A stretch of 64,000 bases of DNA from Saprospiraceae bacterium (GCA_041392805.1 JAWKLJ010000001.1:3410001-3474000), one strand, 5' to 3'. Numbered from the stretch's first letter, positions 1 through 10,001 are shown. Program-made: numbers and translations. Notes: generated by a model not told the origin, from the letters alone.

Positions 1-590
1 TTTTGGAATCTTTTTTCATGACGCAATAGATTTTAAGTCTCTGCAAGGCATGGTTCCCTCACAGATCATGTTAAGAAATGATGTTACGGTGATCCCCAAA
101 AGGGGCATAGCGACTCCATCCCCAAAGTGTCATGTGCACCTGACCGGGGTACTCTTACTGCCTGATAATCAGGCGGAAGCTTCCTGTTGTAAAAGTGTTT
201 AATGGAATTTTTAACTACGATTCAAAGATAGGGCATTAGCCTATTTCCATCCAGTACCAACCCTTGAGGAGCCCGCTTGGGCTAGTGAAAACAAAGAATG
301 GGCAAGTAAATGAAATTGTATTGTTGTGGAAGGAGGGATTTGGTGGTCATTTTCCGGTAGGAGGGGAAAATAAATTATGCTCCCAATAGGGGTCATTTTG
401 CTTCCCTGGCATCTTACTATTGAAAACAATCTACGTATTAGCAATCGGCGCCGAAAGGGAATCCCCTAATCGGCGCCGGTATCTCTTCCCATTGTAGTCA
501 ACTTGACATTAGCTGATAATCTTTTTTCCACAAACAATAATACCTTTGCGTCTTGGTTATAATTATGTTCCAACATTTTACCTAGGCTAT
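1..590. other. Intergenic flank with two hairpins
   Basis: No convincing gene lies here. A perfect short hairpin, GCCTGAT-A-ATCAGGC, is at 160-174. A longer inverted repeat has arms GGCGCCGA (447-454) and TCGGCGCC (470-477) around a G/C-rich loop. At the extreme left a CAT at 17-19 would start a leftward gene reading MKKDSK out of the window, but six codons cannot be judged. The antisense reading frame at 241-444 has no recognisable composition or motif and is not called. Confidence 0.5.
541..548 (+). promoter_or_regulatory. Bacteroidota -7 box upstream of porZ
   Basis: TACCTTTG fits the Bacteroidota sigma-A -7 consensus TAnnTTTG. It sits 42 bases before the ATG at 591. No good TTTG -33 box is visible 17-20 bases upstream. 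Because transcription would begin around 555, it argues against the upstream in-frame ATG at 546 and for the start at 591. Confidence 0.45.
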
Positions 591-2960
591 ATGCAAATTC
601 GATTATCCTTTTTATTTATAATACTATTGTTCATCACCCCCTTGGTGGGGCAAAATGTCATGCCTTTGGGGGCATGGCGCGCCCATTTACCTTATCAAAA
701 CAGCTTATCGGTTACCCAAAGTACAGATAAAGTGTTTTTTGCAACCCATCAGTCCATCATGGCGATAGATAAGGAAGAACGTTCCACCGAATTTATTTCT
801 AAAGTGGAAGGACTCAGCAATGCCGATATCCGGCTTGTCAAGTACATAGCGGGTTCAGAAATACTGATGGTCGTGTACCAAAATAGTGTTATTGATCTCT
901 ACCAGGAAGGCAAAGTATTGACTTTAAATAATATCAAGAACTTCCTCAACTTTCCGGGCGCAAAGGTGGTGAATGATATTTTTGTCCAAAATGATTCAAT
1001 TGTTTACCTATCGACCAATTATGGTATTTCGAAGTTTAATGTAAAATCGGCCCGCTTTGTTTTTTCTACTTTCACGGGCGTGGAGGTAAAAGCAACGGCC
1101 GTATATAATAACACGATTTACATTGCCACAGATGAAGGAATGTATCAATTAGCCGAAGCGGCCAACTTCCCGGAGGATTTTACGCTTTGGGAATGGTTAG
1201 GCCCCGAGCAGGGCTTTCCGGGAGATTATAGCAGCCAAAAGATGACCTTATATGAAGGGCGTTTGTACTTTAGTATGGACCACGATCTTTACTACCTCGA
1301 AGGTGATGCGCCGCCCAAGCTTTTCCAGGAAGTGGAGGATGGTCTTCAATTGTGGTATTTATCTGCAGAGGGATCTCATTTATTAGGGGGATATCGTTGT
1401 GTGAGTAATTGTGCCCGGAGCCAGGTTTTTTATTACAATAAAAATGGCCGATTGGGAGAATTATCACCGGCCTGTATCGCGGTACCCTTTTTTGCTGTGG
1501 AAGACCAAAAGGGCAGGGTTTGGTTTGCTGATGACTTTCAGGCTTACCGAATGACCGAAAGTGTCAATGACGGCAATTGCAATTTTATCAATATCAATTC
1601 TCCGTGGTCACAAGAAAATTGGCAAATAATTGTTGCCAACGAAGAGGTCTGGGTCGCCGCCGGCGCCTTGAACCAAACCCAAAGCCAGCGCTTTCTCGAT
1701 CACGGCTTTTTCCGCCTAAAGGACGGCCAATGGACGACCTTCAACCGCCATACAACAAGCGGATTGGATGGAGAAGATAAAACTAGCCCTGAAGATGATT
1801 TATTTGACTTGCTAACGGTAGCGGTTCATCCAACAAATGGAAAAGTATACGGCGGGTCCTTCTTTGCCGGTTTGGCAGAAATGAATATCACCGAGACAGG
1901 CAATGAAGTGACGATGTATAATTTCAATAATTCGCCCTTGGAAAAGGCGCGGGGAGACGAAAAAAGGACGCGCATAAGCGGCCTCGTTTTTGATGAACCC
2001 GGTAATCTATGGATCAGCAACCATTCTGCTTTTGAGGGCCATCCCATTGCGCTCATTCGCAATGATGGCAATTGGCAAACCTTTAGCAAAAGCTGTGGGG
2101 AAACGGCGCTATTTGATGTAGATGTGGATATCAGTGGTATCAAATGGTTTATTGTAGGAACGGCGAGTTCAGGGGTGCTGGCCTTCCATGAGGGCGAACT
2201 GGAAGACCCCAATGATGATCGTTGCAAGGAGTTTAATGCCAGCAATAGTGCATTGACGACAAATTCGACGAATTGCCTGGCGGCAGACCTGGAAGGAGAT
2301 GTTTGGATAGGAACCGATGATGGTGTGATTATTTTTGAATGTGGTGGTAGTGCTTTTGAACCCGAATGCACAGGAACCCGCCGCGTTGTAGCCTGGGACG
2401 ATGGTTTTAACGGCTATTTGATGGAATCCCAAAGCATACAGGCTATTGCAGTTGATGGTGCCAATCGAAAATGGATAGGTACGACGAGTGGTGTTTTTTT
2501 GCTAGCGCCCGATGGGGAAGAGCTCATTGCCCGGTTTACGGCCGAAAATTCGCCCCTCCCCGATAATAACATCATCGATATCGCTGTCAATAACCAAACC
2601 GGAGAAGTTTTTTTTGGAACGAATAGAGGCATTGTGTCTTATCAGGGGGATGCCATCTCTGGTTATCAAATCAATCAAAAAAAGATCGAGGTATTCCCTA
2701 ACCCCGTTAGGCCCGAGTATTTCGGCGACATTACCATACGCGGCCTCGCCCGGGACGCCATCGTTAAAATTACAGATGTAAATGGCAAGCTGGTATACGA
2801 GACTAAGGCCCTAGGTGGGCAAGCCATATGGAACGGCAACGATTATAACGGCCGGCGGGCACATTCTGGTGTATATCTCATCTTTAGCTCCAGTAACCCG
2901 CGGCATGTCAATTTTGGCAACCCGGATGGAGCTGTTGGGAAGGTGGTATTGTTGCATTAA
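591..2960 (+). CDS. porZ: PorZ-like type IX secretion system protein
   Basis: A 789-residue exported protein resembling PorZ, the surface component that in Porphyromonas delivers anionic lipopolysaccharide to the T9SS attachment complex. The start at 591 gives a clean signal peptide (MQIRLSFLFIILLF, cleavage near GQN); the earlier ATG at 546 would add 15 residues that spoil it. The opening motif GAWRAHLPYQNSLSV followed by ISKVEGLSNADI is typical of the family. The body has repeated W-I-G-T and G-I-V blade motifs of two beta-propellers. The last ~85 residues (FPNPVRPEYFGD to SGVYLIFSSS) form a T9SS type A-like C-terminal domain. The stop overlaps the convergent DoxX gene by 4 bases. The family is sure; delivery of a particular glycolipid here is inference. 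Confidence 0.85.
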   Translation: MQIRLSFLFIILLFITPLVGQNVMPLGAWRAHLPYQNSLSVTQSTDKVFFATHQSIMAIDKEERSTEFISKVEGLSNADIRLVKYIAGSEILMVVYQNSVIDLYQEGKVLTLNNIKNFLNFPGAKVVNDIFVQNDSIVYLSTNYGISKFNVKSARFVFSTFTGVEVKATAVYNNTIYIATDEGMYQLAEAANFPEDFTLWEWLGPEQGFPGDYSSQKMTLYEGRLYFSMDHDLYYLEGDAPPKLFQEVEDGLQLWYLSAEGSHLLGGYRCVSNCARSQVFYYNKNGRLGELSPACIAVPFFAVEDQKGRVWFADDFQAYRMTESVNDGNCNFININSPWSQENWQIIVANEEVWVAAGALNQTQSQRFLDHGFFRLKDGQWTTFNRHTTSGLDGEDKTSPEDDLFDLLTVAVHPTNGKVYGGSFFAGLAEMNITETGNEVTMYNFNNSPLEKARGDEKRTRISGLVFDEPGNLWISNHSAFEGHPIALIRNDGNWQTFSKSCGETALFDVDVDISGIKWFIVGTASSGVLAFHEGELEDPNDDRCKEFNASNSALTTNSTNCLAADLEGDVWIGTDDGVIIFECGGSAFEPECTGTRRVVAWDDGFNGYLMESQSIQAIAVDGANRKWIGTTSGVFLLAPDGEELIARFTAENSPLPDNNIIDIAVNNQTGEVFFGTNRGIVSYQGDAISGYQINQKKIEVFPNPVRPEYFGDITIRGLARDAIVKITDVNGKLVYETKALGGQAIWNGNDYNGRRAHSGVYLIFSSSNPRHVNFGNPDGAVGKVVLLH

Positions 2961-3313
2961 TCGGTTTGCCTTCTACTTAAGTATACAATCATTCCCAAGA
3001 ACATTAGGAAGATAAGGGGTCTAATTAACTCTACAATGGGGTCATTAAGCATGTGGGTAATGCTGGCACCGATCATAAGCCCGATTAATCCCAAAGCGGC
3101 ATATTTTGATGTTTTAGGAATGAGCAGTAAAATTGCTCCTATTATTTCTATTATGCCAATCAGAAAATAAAATTGATCTGGAAAACCCCATTCGTTAAAC
3201 ATTTTTATGATCGATGGTGCGTGAAGTAATTTTCCCACACTTGCCAATAAGAAGCCTACTCCCATAATTATTCTTGATACCCATAATAAGATATTCCTTG
3301 TTTTCTTATTCAT
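2957..3313 (-). CDS. DoxX-like membrane protein
   Basis: A 118-residue integral membrane protein with four predicted hydrophobic helices (roughly residues 8-28, 45-63, 70-86 and 95-112). The N-terminal pattern ISRIIMGVGFLLASVGKL is characteristic of the DoxX/DoxX_2 family, whose members are small quinone-linked or redox-associated membrane proteins of mostly unknown function. It is divergent from the winged-helix gene at 3410, which may therefore regulate it (inference). Its 3' end overlaps the porZ stop. Substrate or partner cannot be told from sequence. Confidence 0.75.
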   Translation of the reverse strand: MNKKTRNILLWVSRIIMGVGFLLASVGKLLHAPSIIKMFNEWGFPDQFYFLIGIIEIIGAILLLIPKTSKYAALGLIGLMIGASITHMLNDPIVELIRPLIFLMFLGMIVYLSRRQTD

Positions 3314-3409
3314 ACAAATGAATGTTTATTGGTTTGCATTAAGCAACAAATTAATTAGTTTTAGGAGTGATAAGTCCTGAAAAAAGCCTGAAAAAAGCAT
3401 CCAATAATC

Positions 3410-3832
3410 ATGAAAGAGAATCTAGAGACGGAAATAATAAAAGGAGAAGGTTGGACATTCAATACACAGGTTGGGACATTATCAAATGATACGTCCGAAT
3501 TGATATTAGAGCCTCGACTAGCAAGGTTATTTCATAACTTACTCTTGATGCAAGGAGAGATTGCTAAAAAAGAAAAACTGTTTACTCAAGTTTGGCCAGA
3601 TACGATGGTGAATGAGGAGTCTCTTCACCGTGCTATCTCAGACTTGCGAAGAAAATTAGCGGAATGGCCAGGAAGTGTTTTTAGTATTGAAACGATCCCA
3701 AGGGTAGGGTATCGCTTGCTACAACCAGCCCCAAAAGCCCAACCTTTCTTGACAAAACTCCTCAAGGCAGGCCTATATCTCTTTTTAGCTATTTTGGCTT
3801 TAGTTATACTTATCCGTGCAGCACAGTATTAG
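3410..3832 (+). CDS. Winged-helix DNA-binding protein with C-terminal membrane anchor
   Basis: A 140-residue protein. Residues ~25-106 form an OmpR/CadC-type winged helix (Trans_reg_C): LARLFHNLL, then KKEKLFTQVWPD, ESLHRAISDLRRKL as the recognition helix, and IETIPRVGYRLL as the wing. Residues ~115-138 are one hydrophobic segment. The layout resembles CadC/ToxR membrane-bound regulators but with almost no periplasmic sensor, so any signal must come from the membrane or a partner. The divergent DoxX-like gene 96 bases away is a plausible target or partner. The stop overlaps the bshA stop by 4 bases (convergent). Confidence 0.75.
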   Translation: MKENLETEIIKGEGWTFNTQVGTLSNDTSELILEPRLARLFHNLLLMQGEIAKKEKLFTQVWPDTMVNEESLHRAISDLRRKLAEWPGSVFSIETIPRVGYRLLQPAPKAQPFLTKLLKAGLYLFLAILALVILIRAAQY

Positions 3833-4962
3833 TAAACCGCTGTTTTTAATACCGATTCATAATATGCCTCATACTGAGGCAAAATTTCGTGTATATCAAA
3901 CCGTTGGGCTTGCTCCAATGCATTTTTGCGAAACTTAGCCAGGACATCATCATGGCTAAGGATATTGATGGCGTGTTTAGCCATAGATTGCACATCGCCC
4001 ACTTTGCTAAGGAAACCTGTTTTACCGTGAATATTCACCTCTGGCAAACCACCTACATCGGTAGAAATAACGGGGACCTCACAGGCCATGGCCTCCAGTG
4101 CGGACAGGCCAAAACTTTCTTTTTCCGAAGGAATAATGAATAAATCCGCTATGGCTAAAAGCTCTTCCACGGCATCTTGTTTGCCTAAAAAACGGATTTC
4201 GTGGCATAGCCCAATTTTCCTGCATAATTCTTCGAGGTGATACCGCTCTGGTCCATCTCCAATCAACAATAGTTTACTCGGAATCTCTTGGTAAACCTCT
4301 TTGAAAACGTAGATGACATCTTCTATCCGTTTGACTTTTCTGAAATTGGAGGTATGCACAATAATTCGCTCTCCATTGGGAGCAATAGCTTTTTTGAAAT
4401 GGTCTTTGTCTATTCGTTTAAACCGTTCTAGATCGATGAAATTGTAAATAACCTTGATCTCATTTTCAATATTGAAATATTCGAGGGTTTGTTTTTTTAG
4501 ACTTTCGGAAACGGCGGTTACGCCATCTGATTTATTAATCGAAAAGGCCACCACCGGAGCAAAGGCTTTATTTGTTCCTACCAAGGTAATATCCGTACCA
4601 TGCAGGGTCGTCACCACGGGTACGTATTTCCCTTCAGAGAGCAATATTTTTTTGGCCATATAAGCTACTGCAGCATGCGGAATGGCATAGTGGACATGAA
4701 GCAGGTCTAGTTTCTCGAATTTGACCACATCCACCAATTTACTCGCCAGTGCAGTCTCATAGGGCGCGTATTCAAAAAGGGGATAATCTTCACCCGAAAC
4801 CTCGTGATAAAAAACATTTTCTTGAAAGGTGACCAGGCGGGCAGGCCGTTTATAGGTGATAAAATGAATTTCATGCCCTCTTTTGGCGAGCCCAATTCCA
4901 AGTTCTGTTGCGATTACTCCACTACCGCCGTAAGTTGGATAACAGACGATTCCAATCTTCAT
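3829..4962 (-). CDS. bshA: N-acetyl-alpha-D-glucosaminyl L-malate synthase
   Basis: A 377-residue GT-B glycosyltransferase (GT4 family) that joins UDP-GlcNAc to L-malate, the first step of bacillithiol synthesis. The glycine-rich loop YGGSGVIATELG is at residues 11-22, the acceptor-side motif HGTDITLVG at 121-129, and the GT4 EX7E motif at Glu282/Glu290 in EKESFGLSALE. The close match of the N-terminus and length to BshA, rather than a generic GT4 enzyme, supports the name. The product is cytoplasmic. It stands alone; no bshB or bshC is in the window. Confidence 0.9.
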   Translation of the reverse strand: MKIGIVCYPTYGGSGVIATELGIGLAKRGHEIHFITYKRPARLVTFQENVFYHEVSGEDYPLFEYAPYETALASKLVDVVKFEKLDLLHVHYAIPHAAVAYMAKKILLSEGKYVPVVTTLHGTDITLVGTNKAFAPVVAFSINKSDGVTAVSESLKKQTLEYFNIENEIKVIYNFIDLERFKRIDKDHFKKAIAPNGERIIVHTSNFRKVKRIEDVIYVFKEVYQEIPSKLLLIGDGPERYHLEELCRKIGLCHEIRFLGKQDAVEELLAIADLFIIPSEKESFGLSALEAMACEVPVISTDVGGLPEVNIHGKTGFLSKVGDVQSMAKHAINILSHDDVLAKFRKNALEQAQRFDIHEILPQYEAYYESVLKTAVY

Positions 4963-5000
4963 AGGTTGTATATATCTGGCTGTTAAATGATCATGAATTT

Positions 5001-5039
5001 AAAAAGAATGGGCACGAAACCTTCTTCGAGCCCATCCTT
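5001..5039 (-). terminator. Rho-independent terminator after the T9SS cargo gene
   Basis: On the minus strand a stem AAGGATGGGC / GCCCATTCTT with a 16-base loop is followed by a short T-rich run. It lies 41 bases past the stop of the 947-residue secreted protein and before bshA, so it fits termination of the secreted-protein transcript. Confidence 0.6.
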
Positions 5040-5079
5040 CTGATACTAAAACAGTTGAATTAGTAAAGAGTTGAATTGC

Positions 5080-7923
5080 TTATTTCGCCTTAACCAGCCG
5101 TAGGGTATTCACTTGTCCATCCACCCTTAATCGAATCAAATACAGCCCGCCTGGATATGCATTCAACGCAATGGGATAGTGAATGGTATTCGTTCTTAAA
5201 AATGCTTGCTGACTAATGCGCTGTCCATATAAGTTAAACACTTCTACCTGTGCATCTACACTGCTGGTAAAGGTAACATCAAGCGTGCTTTCGCCACTGG
5301 TTGGATTGGGTGCCAATCGAAGGGCACTGATTTTTTCAATTTCCCTAACGGCCGTTCCAATATCTACTGTGACATCCAAGCTTTGCTCGCAACCACCGGC
5401 ATCGGCAACGACAACGCTGTAGGTACCAGGCACCAAGCCGGAAAGCATTGCGCCACTTTCTCCTGTCGACCAATTGTAGCTAAAGGGTGCCTGGCCTCCT
5501 ATCGGGGTAATGGTAATGCTACCATCATTAGCGCCATCCATACTTGCATTGACCACCGCTGCACTCAATTCGTATGCACTACAGGCACGAATATTAATAT
5601 TGTCTACATCCAGCCAATAATCGCCACCACCCCAAACGCCAAATATTCTGAATTGCACAGCCTGCCCTTCGTAGGCATTTAAATTGACACCAACCTTGGT
5701 GAATTCAGCCGTTGAGGCGTGGTTCTCCTTGTTTATTTTCAACAGGGTTTGGAAGGTAGCCCCGCAATCCGTGGATATTTGAAGTAACAAGGAGTCTGTC
5801 GTTAAATTTAAGGGCTCGGTACCTTCACTCCATAAAGTATAACGATAATCAAAAGTAAAAGACATATTAGCAGCCAAGGGACTGTATAAAGGAGACGTTA
5901 AAATGAAGGTAGGATTCCCTCCAAACAAATTGGCGGAAAGGGTTCTTGTTGGATTATTGTGATCTCCCGGAGCCGCAATGGCGTTGGTGGTACTATTAAA
6001 GCGCCACCCACCGCCTAGTTGGCCAGATTCATAGTTCTCTGCAAAAGGCAGGGTTTGGTATCGAGGGAAATTAAACGCAATGGTATCATTAACAAGTTGT
6101 AGATCGGGTAAATTGATCCAGACTTTCACTTCATTGCTGGGCGCTGCCAGTGAATTAAACCCTTGCTGGAAGTTATACGTAGCTTGCTCAAACGATGGAA
6201 TGGCCAATGAACCTACATTTTCTGTAACAATAGTTCCGCCGTTAACCTGATAGTTTATATCAAAACCTGTAGCTGTGTTATTTCCGAAATTAAAAATATC
6301 AACTGTCACTAAATCGTTTTCTGCACCACAACCTCCAGTTGTATTATTGGCGGAAACAAGTGCAAGGTCACTGTTCAATTCTTCAAAGATATAGACATTA
6401 TCTATCGCCATCCCTTCCCGTCCAATCGAACCATCAGAAGAAAAGACAAATCGCACCCTCACCTCACTGGCACCGGCCGTACCTTCTAAGGTATTGGCAG
6501 CAATCACCCAGCCATTAAATACATTATCACCATTCCACCATTGATTGGCAGTACTGGTATACCAGTTGATGCCAGTGTCTACGGCCCCTACTTTTCGCCA
6601 AACAGAATCCATCTCTGTGCGAACTTCCATCCATGCTTCATCACAGCAGGTTTCGGTATACAACTGCAAGGAAAAAGCGATGGTGGGGTCCGAAGTCAGA
6701 CTGGAAAAATCCAAACATGGAGAAAGCAAATAAGATAATTCGCTACTGTTATAATTCCCGCCAAGGTTGGTCACCCAAGCGCCATTCCCGCCGGCTGCCC
6801 GGTCAATTAAGGTGCCTCCAGGTTGGCCATAGGCCCAGGATGCATTAAGGCTGCTATCCTCTACCGTCCATCCGCCACCCCATTCTTCGAAGTTTTCAAA
6901 ATAGGGGTAATTCGTGATAATGGGTATATTCGTAATTATAATGGAGAAGGTATCATTCAGGCTATCACTATCTTCCTCCAGGTCGGTCCAGGCCGTAATC
7001 ACGTATTCTCCGGGGCCGCCAAGATTGGGTAAGTCCTTGAATGGAATAATAAATGTGCTATCTTTTCCGAGTACCCCCGTAAAAAACCCATCTGTAGGCT
7101 GAGCGACACCGGAAGGCATTCCATTGATGGAATAATTAAAAGGGATCAAAGACTGAGGTTGTCCGCCAAAATTGGCCAGGGTAACACTGACGGAATCACT
7201 TGAAGGAATGCCACATTCCGTTTTGGGAGAAGTAATGGCAACAATCCCCACATCATTGGCCCATAAGGTAGTAAAGGAATAGGGTCCTTGCACCAAACTA
7301 GTATCGCCATTGGCGCAAAGGGTATATAGGTAAAAATCGTAAGCCGTTTTTTCTTCCAGACTCGGAATCCTGACCCAGTTTCTGCCGCTCACCCGCAGGG
7401 TCCTGGCCGTCCCAGTTCCTTGGGTAAAACCAGCCACATCGTATTCAATAACATACGTCCCTAATGGATCCGAATAATCCCAGCTAATCTCCGCAAAATA
7501 AGCTCTAACATCGTCAATGCGAACCGCCGGAACGGCAGGGCAACTAGGACAAATGGCTAACCCCGCATAGGCCAACCCAGGGGTAGGAAAAGGGCCATCG
7601 GCAAAAACCACGTTCTCTTCTGCGTCTTGTAGGCCATATAGTACTTCGTTGTCAAAGCCGCCGGAAATGAATTCCAATTGAATGGAATCTCCGGTCATTA
7701 CCCGAATTGGGATGCGCCTCTGAAAACCATCGTCGCTGACCCCATTTAAGGTATAAGTTGTTGATTGCCCCGCGACAGTCACCACAATTGAGGCGCCATT
7801 CCACCCATCGCCAAAGGTGTCAAACAAGCCAAGCGTATAATTGCAGGGAAGCTGTCCAAATGTGGCAGTAACACTGATCATCAGAGAAAAGGTAATAGTT
7901 GCTAGCGTAGAAAGATACTTCAT
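5080..7923 (-). CDS. Large secreted multidomain protein with T9SS sorting signal
   Basis: A 947-residue exported protein. Residues 1-23 are a signal peptide. Residues ~25-125 form a beta-rich module with the FDTFGDGWNGA motif seen in Bacteroidota surface proteins. A fibronectin type III-like domain spans ~130-220 (EISWDYSDPLGTYVIEYD). CARDB-like and MAM/jelly-roll-like modules follow in the middle (repeats of LALVSANNTTGGCG and AIDNVYIFEE style). An SprB-type repeat (SYNWSTGESGA ... GTYSVVVADAGGC) lies near 815-870, and a type A T9SS sorting domain (LAPNPTSGES ... YPGGLYLIRL) ends it. It has no enzyme motif and is probably an adhesin or surface-matrix protein exported by the T9SS. It is monocistronic, with its own terminator at 5001-5039. 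Confidence 0.8.
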   Translation of the reverse strand: MKYLSTLATITFSLMISVTATFGQLPCNYTLGLFDTFGDGWNGASIVVTVAGQSTTYTLNGVSDDGFQRRIPIRVMTGDSIQLEFISGGFDNEVLYGLQDAEENVVFADGPFPTPGLAYAGLAICPSCPAVPAVRIDDVRAYFAEISWDYSDPLGTYVIEYDVAGFTQGTGTARTLRVSGRNWVRIPSLEEKTAYDFYLYTLCANGDTSLVQGPYSFTTLWANDVGIVAITSPKTECGIPSSDSVSVTLANFGGQPQSLIPFNYSINGMPSGVAQPTDGFFTGVLGKDSTFIIPFKDLPNLGGPGEYVITAWTDLEEDSDSLNDTFSIIITNIPIITNYPYFENFEEWGGGWTVEDSSLNASWAYGQPGGTLIDRAAGGNGAWVTNLGGNYNSSELSYLLSPCLDFSSLTSDPTIAFSLQLYTETCCDEAWMEVRTEMDSVWRKVGAVDTGINWYTSTANQWWNGDNVFNGWVIAANTLEGTAGASEVRVRFVFSSDGSIGREGMAIDNVYIFEELNSDLALVSANNTTGGCGAENDLVTVDIFNFGNNTATGFDINYQVNGGTIVTENVGSLAIPSFEQATYNFQQGFNSLAAPSNEVKVWINLPDLQLVNDTIAFNFPRYQTLPFAENYESGQLGGGWRFNSTTNAIAAPGDHNNPTRTLSANLFGGNPTFILTSPLYSPLAANMSFTFDYRYTLWSEGTEPLNLTTDSLLLQISTDCGATFQTLLKINKENHASTAEFTKVGVNLNAYEGQAVQFRIFGVWGGGDYWLDVDNINIRACSAYELSAAVVNASMDGANDGSITITPIGGQAPFSYNWSTGESGAMLSGLVPGTYSVVVADAGGCEQSLDVTVDIGTAVREIEKISALRLAPNPTSGESTLDVTFTSSVDAQVEVFNLYGQRISQQAFLRTNTIHYPIALNAYPGGLYLIRLRVDGQVNTLRLVKAK

Positions 7924-8127
7924 AAATGTTATGATTTAGGAAAAGTATGTCGAACATTGCAGACAGAAGCTTAAAATTAAATAAAAAATTATAACTTATT
8001 GCCCTCGAATATGCAAGGGGCAACTTCTGTCCAGTAGTATTCGTCAGCAAACTTACAATTCTATAAACATTTTTATATAACTGGTGTTAAGAATAAGATT
8101 TGCATAAATAGAATAGGCTGGAATTTA

Positions 8128-9078
8128 ATGTCAGTACAAGTAGTTGATTTAAAATCCTTTGTGAACGTGGCAATATATTCAATCAAAGATTTAGAAAAGC
8201 TCTCGGGAATAAAAGCGCATACCATTAGGATATGGGAACAGCGTTATGGAATTATTGTACCTAAAAGAACCCATACCAATATTAGGTATTACGAAGATAA
8301 TGACCTAAAACTCGTTTTGAATATTGCCCTTTTAAATCGCAATGGCATCAAGATTTCCAAAATTGCTGAAATGTCACCCGAGGAGATTGCAGAAAAAGTT
8401 GGCGCTATTTCTGAAATCAATTTCGAATACGGCACACAGCTAGATGCGCTTACCATCTCGATGATTGAAATGGATGAATACAAATTCGATCGCATCGTTG
8501 GCACCAATATCCAGCAGATTGGGTTCGAACGAACCATGTTGGAAATTATCTACCCTTTCCTCGATAAACTGAGTTTGCTTTGGCTCACTGGCTCTATTCA
8601 TCCGGTACAAGAAAATTTCATTAGTTACCTGATTCGACAAAAAATCATCGCTGCTATCGATAAAGAACCTTTACTGGCAGATAGTCATCAAAAATTCATT
8701 ATTTATTTACCAGAAGGTGAACGACAGGAGTTGAGCCTTCTTTTTATGCAATATCTGCTAAAGTCTCGCCGCAACCGCGTGGTTTATTTGGGGCAGGAAA
8801 TTTCTATTTCGGATCTAAAAGATGCCTATGACATTCATAAACCGGATTTCATTTTCACCATGATTACGGAGACTTTTGCCAAAGAACCCGTTCAACAATA
8901 TATTGATCGCCTTTCGGAAACTTTCCCCGATTCACATCTTTTATTTTCTGGTTATCAGGTTGTTAGACAGTCTGTAACACCAAGATTTAATACCTCCATC
9001 CTCAAAAGCCTTGACCAGACACTGGCCTTTCTCGAATTGTTAGGCAGTGAAGCCATCACCTCCAATCGCTCAAATTAA
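8128..9078 (+). CDS. MerR-family regulator with B12-binding-like domain
   Basis: A 316-residue regulator. An N-terminal MerR helix-turn-helix is at residues ~17-85 (YSIKDLEKLSGIKAHTIRIW, RYYEDNDLKLV). A helical linker follows, then a CarH-like cobalamin-binding fold (~180-305: GERQELSLLFMQYLL, VVYLGQEIS, PDFIFTMITE). CarH proteins use a histidine in an E-x-H motif to bind cobalamin; here the matching segment reads PEGERQEL, so the ligand histidine is replaced by Gln. It may therefore sense something else or act without B12. Bacteroidota relatives often sit near carotenoid or light-stress genes, but none is here. It overlaps the convergent EamA gene by 4 bases. Confidence 0.8.
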   Translation: MSVQVVDLKSFVNVAIYSIKDLEKLSGIKAHTIRIWEQRYGIIVPKRTHTNIRYYEDNDLKLVLNIALLNRNGIKISKIAEMSPEEIAEKVGAISEINFEYGTQLDALTISMIEMDEYKFDRIVGTNIQQIGFERTMLEIIYPFLDKLSLLWLTGSIHPVQENFISYLIRQKIIAAIDKEPLLADSHQKFIIYLPEGERQELSLLFMQYLLKSRRNRVVYLGQEISISDLKDAYDIHKPDFIFTMITETFAKEPVQQYIDRLSETFPDSHLLFSGYQVVRQSVTPRFNTSILKSLDQTLAFLELLGSEAITSNRSN

Positions 9079-10001
9079 GCCTTCTTTTGCAAACTGATGA
9101 TCAGTACGCCTCCGATCACCAAAAAAGTGCCGATCCATTGCCAAAAACCAAAAGATTCTCCTAAAAAAATATAAGCCAAAATAATGGTCGAAATAGGCCC
9201 TATGCTGCCTATGACTGATGCATTGGAGGCACCTATTAATCGTATGCCTTCTGAGATTAAAAAGGAAGGGACAACCGTAGCGAATACGGCCATTACCATA
9301 CCGTAATAATACACAGGGGTAGCAAAATTAAAAAGTTGCCATTGTTTTACTATCCCATGATGAACCAGGACAGCCGTACAAGCGCCAATCATGGCCAGCG
9401 AGGTGAATCGCAAGGTGCCCACTCGCTGCAAAAAACGGCCACTACCCAGTAAGTACACAGCGTAGGTGAAAGCACTCAGTAAGATCAGTCCCGCGCCTAG
9501 CCACAAATTGTTGTCTTTTGCTTGGTTGATATTTTGGGCAAAAGCAATGGAAACACCGAGGTAAGTTAGCAGCAAGGCTAAAATTTTTGAGTGGCTAACT
9601 TTTTCTTTGAATAGTAGGCTGGAAAGTATAACGACAATGGTCGGATATAAAAACAACAACAAGCGCTCCATCCCGGCAGAAACATATTGGAGGCCTAAAA
9701 AATCGAAAAGACTAGCCAGGTAATATCCCAACACCCCTAAGCCCAGGGTATACAACCAGGTTTGGCGAGACAAGGGTGCCCGATTTTGGCCTTGCTTGCC
9801 TTTGTCATATCCGGCGATCAACAAATACAGCGGTAGCGAAAATAACATCCTTAGGGCCAGCAAGGAAATGGAGTCCACGCCATAACGATAGGCTAATTTC
9901 ACCATGATGGCTTTGGTCGAAAATAAAATAGCACCCAGAAAGACCAGGAAAACCGCTACTAATTGTTGTTTTAACCCGATTGACAAGCTAATTGTTTTCA
10001 T
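9075..10001 (-). CDS. EamA-family (DMT) transporter
   Basis: A 308-residue inner-membrane protein with ten predicted helices in two EamA repeats (about residues 14-150 and 165-303). Characteristic segments are FLVFLGAILFSTKAIMVKL at the start of repeat one and GPISTIILAYIFLGE near the end of repeat two. The drug/metabolite transporter superfamily exports metabolites or amino acids; the substrate cannot be read from sequence. It is a single gene, convergent with the MerR-like regulator and divergent from the peptidase at 10112. Confidence 0.85.
   Translation of the reverse strand: MKTISLSIGLKQQLVAVFLVFLGAILFSTKAIMVKLAYRYGVDSISLLALRMLFSLPLYLLIAGYDKGKQGQNRAPLSRQTWLYTLGLGVLGYYLASLFDFLGLQYVSAGMERLLLFLYPTIVVILSSLLFKEKVSHSKILALLLTYLGVSIAFAQNINQAKDNNLWLGAGLILLSAFTYAVYLLGSGRFLQRVGTLRFTSLAMIGACTAVLVHHGIVKQWQLFNFATPVYYYGMVMAVFATVVPSFLISEGIRLIGASNASVIGSIGPISTIILAYIFLGESFGFWQWIGTFLVIGGVLIISLQKKA

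Noticed and set aside
241..444. 67-codon antisense frame near the left edge
   Set aside because: Low-complexity composition and no family, promoter or neighbour supporting it.
1826..2371. 181-codon antisense frame inside porZ
   Set aside because: The sense strand codes a clear PorZ-like propeller; the antisense frame has no motif or start context.
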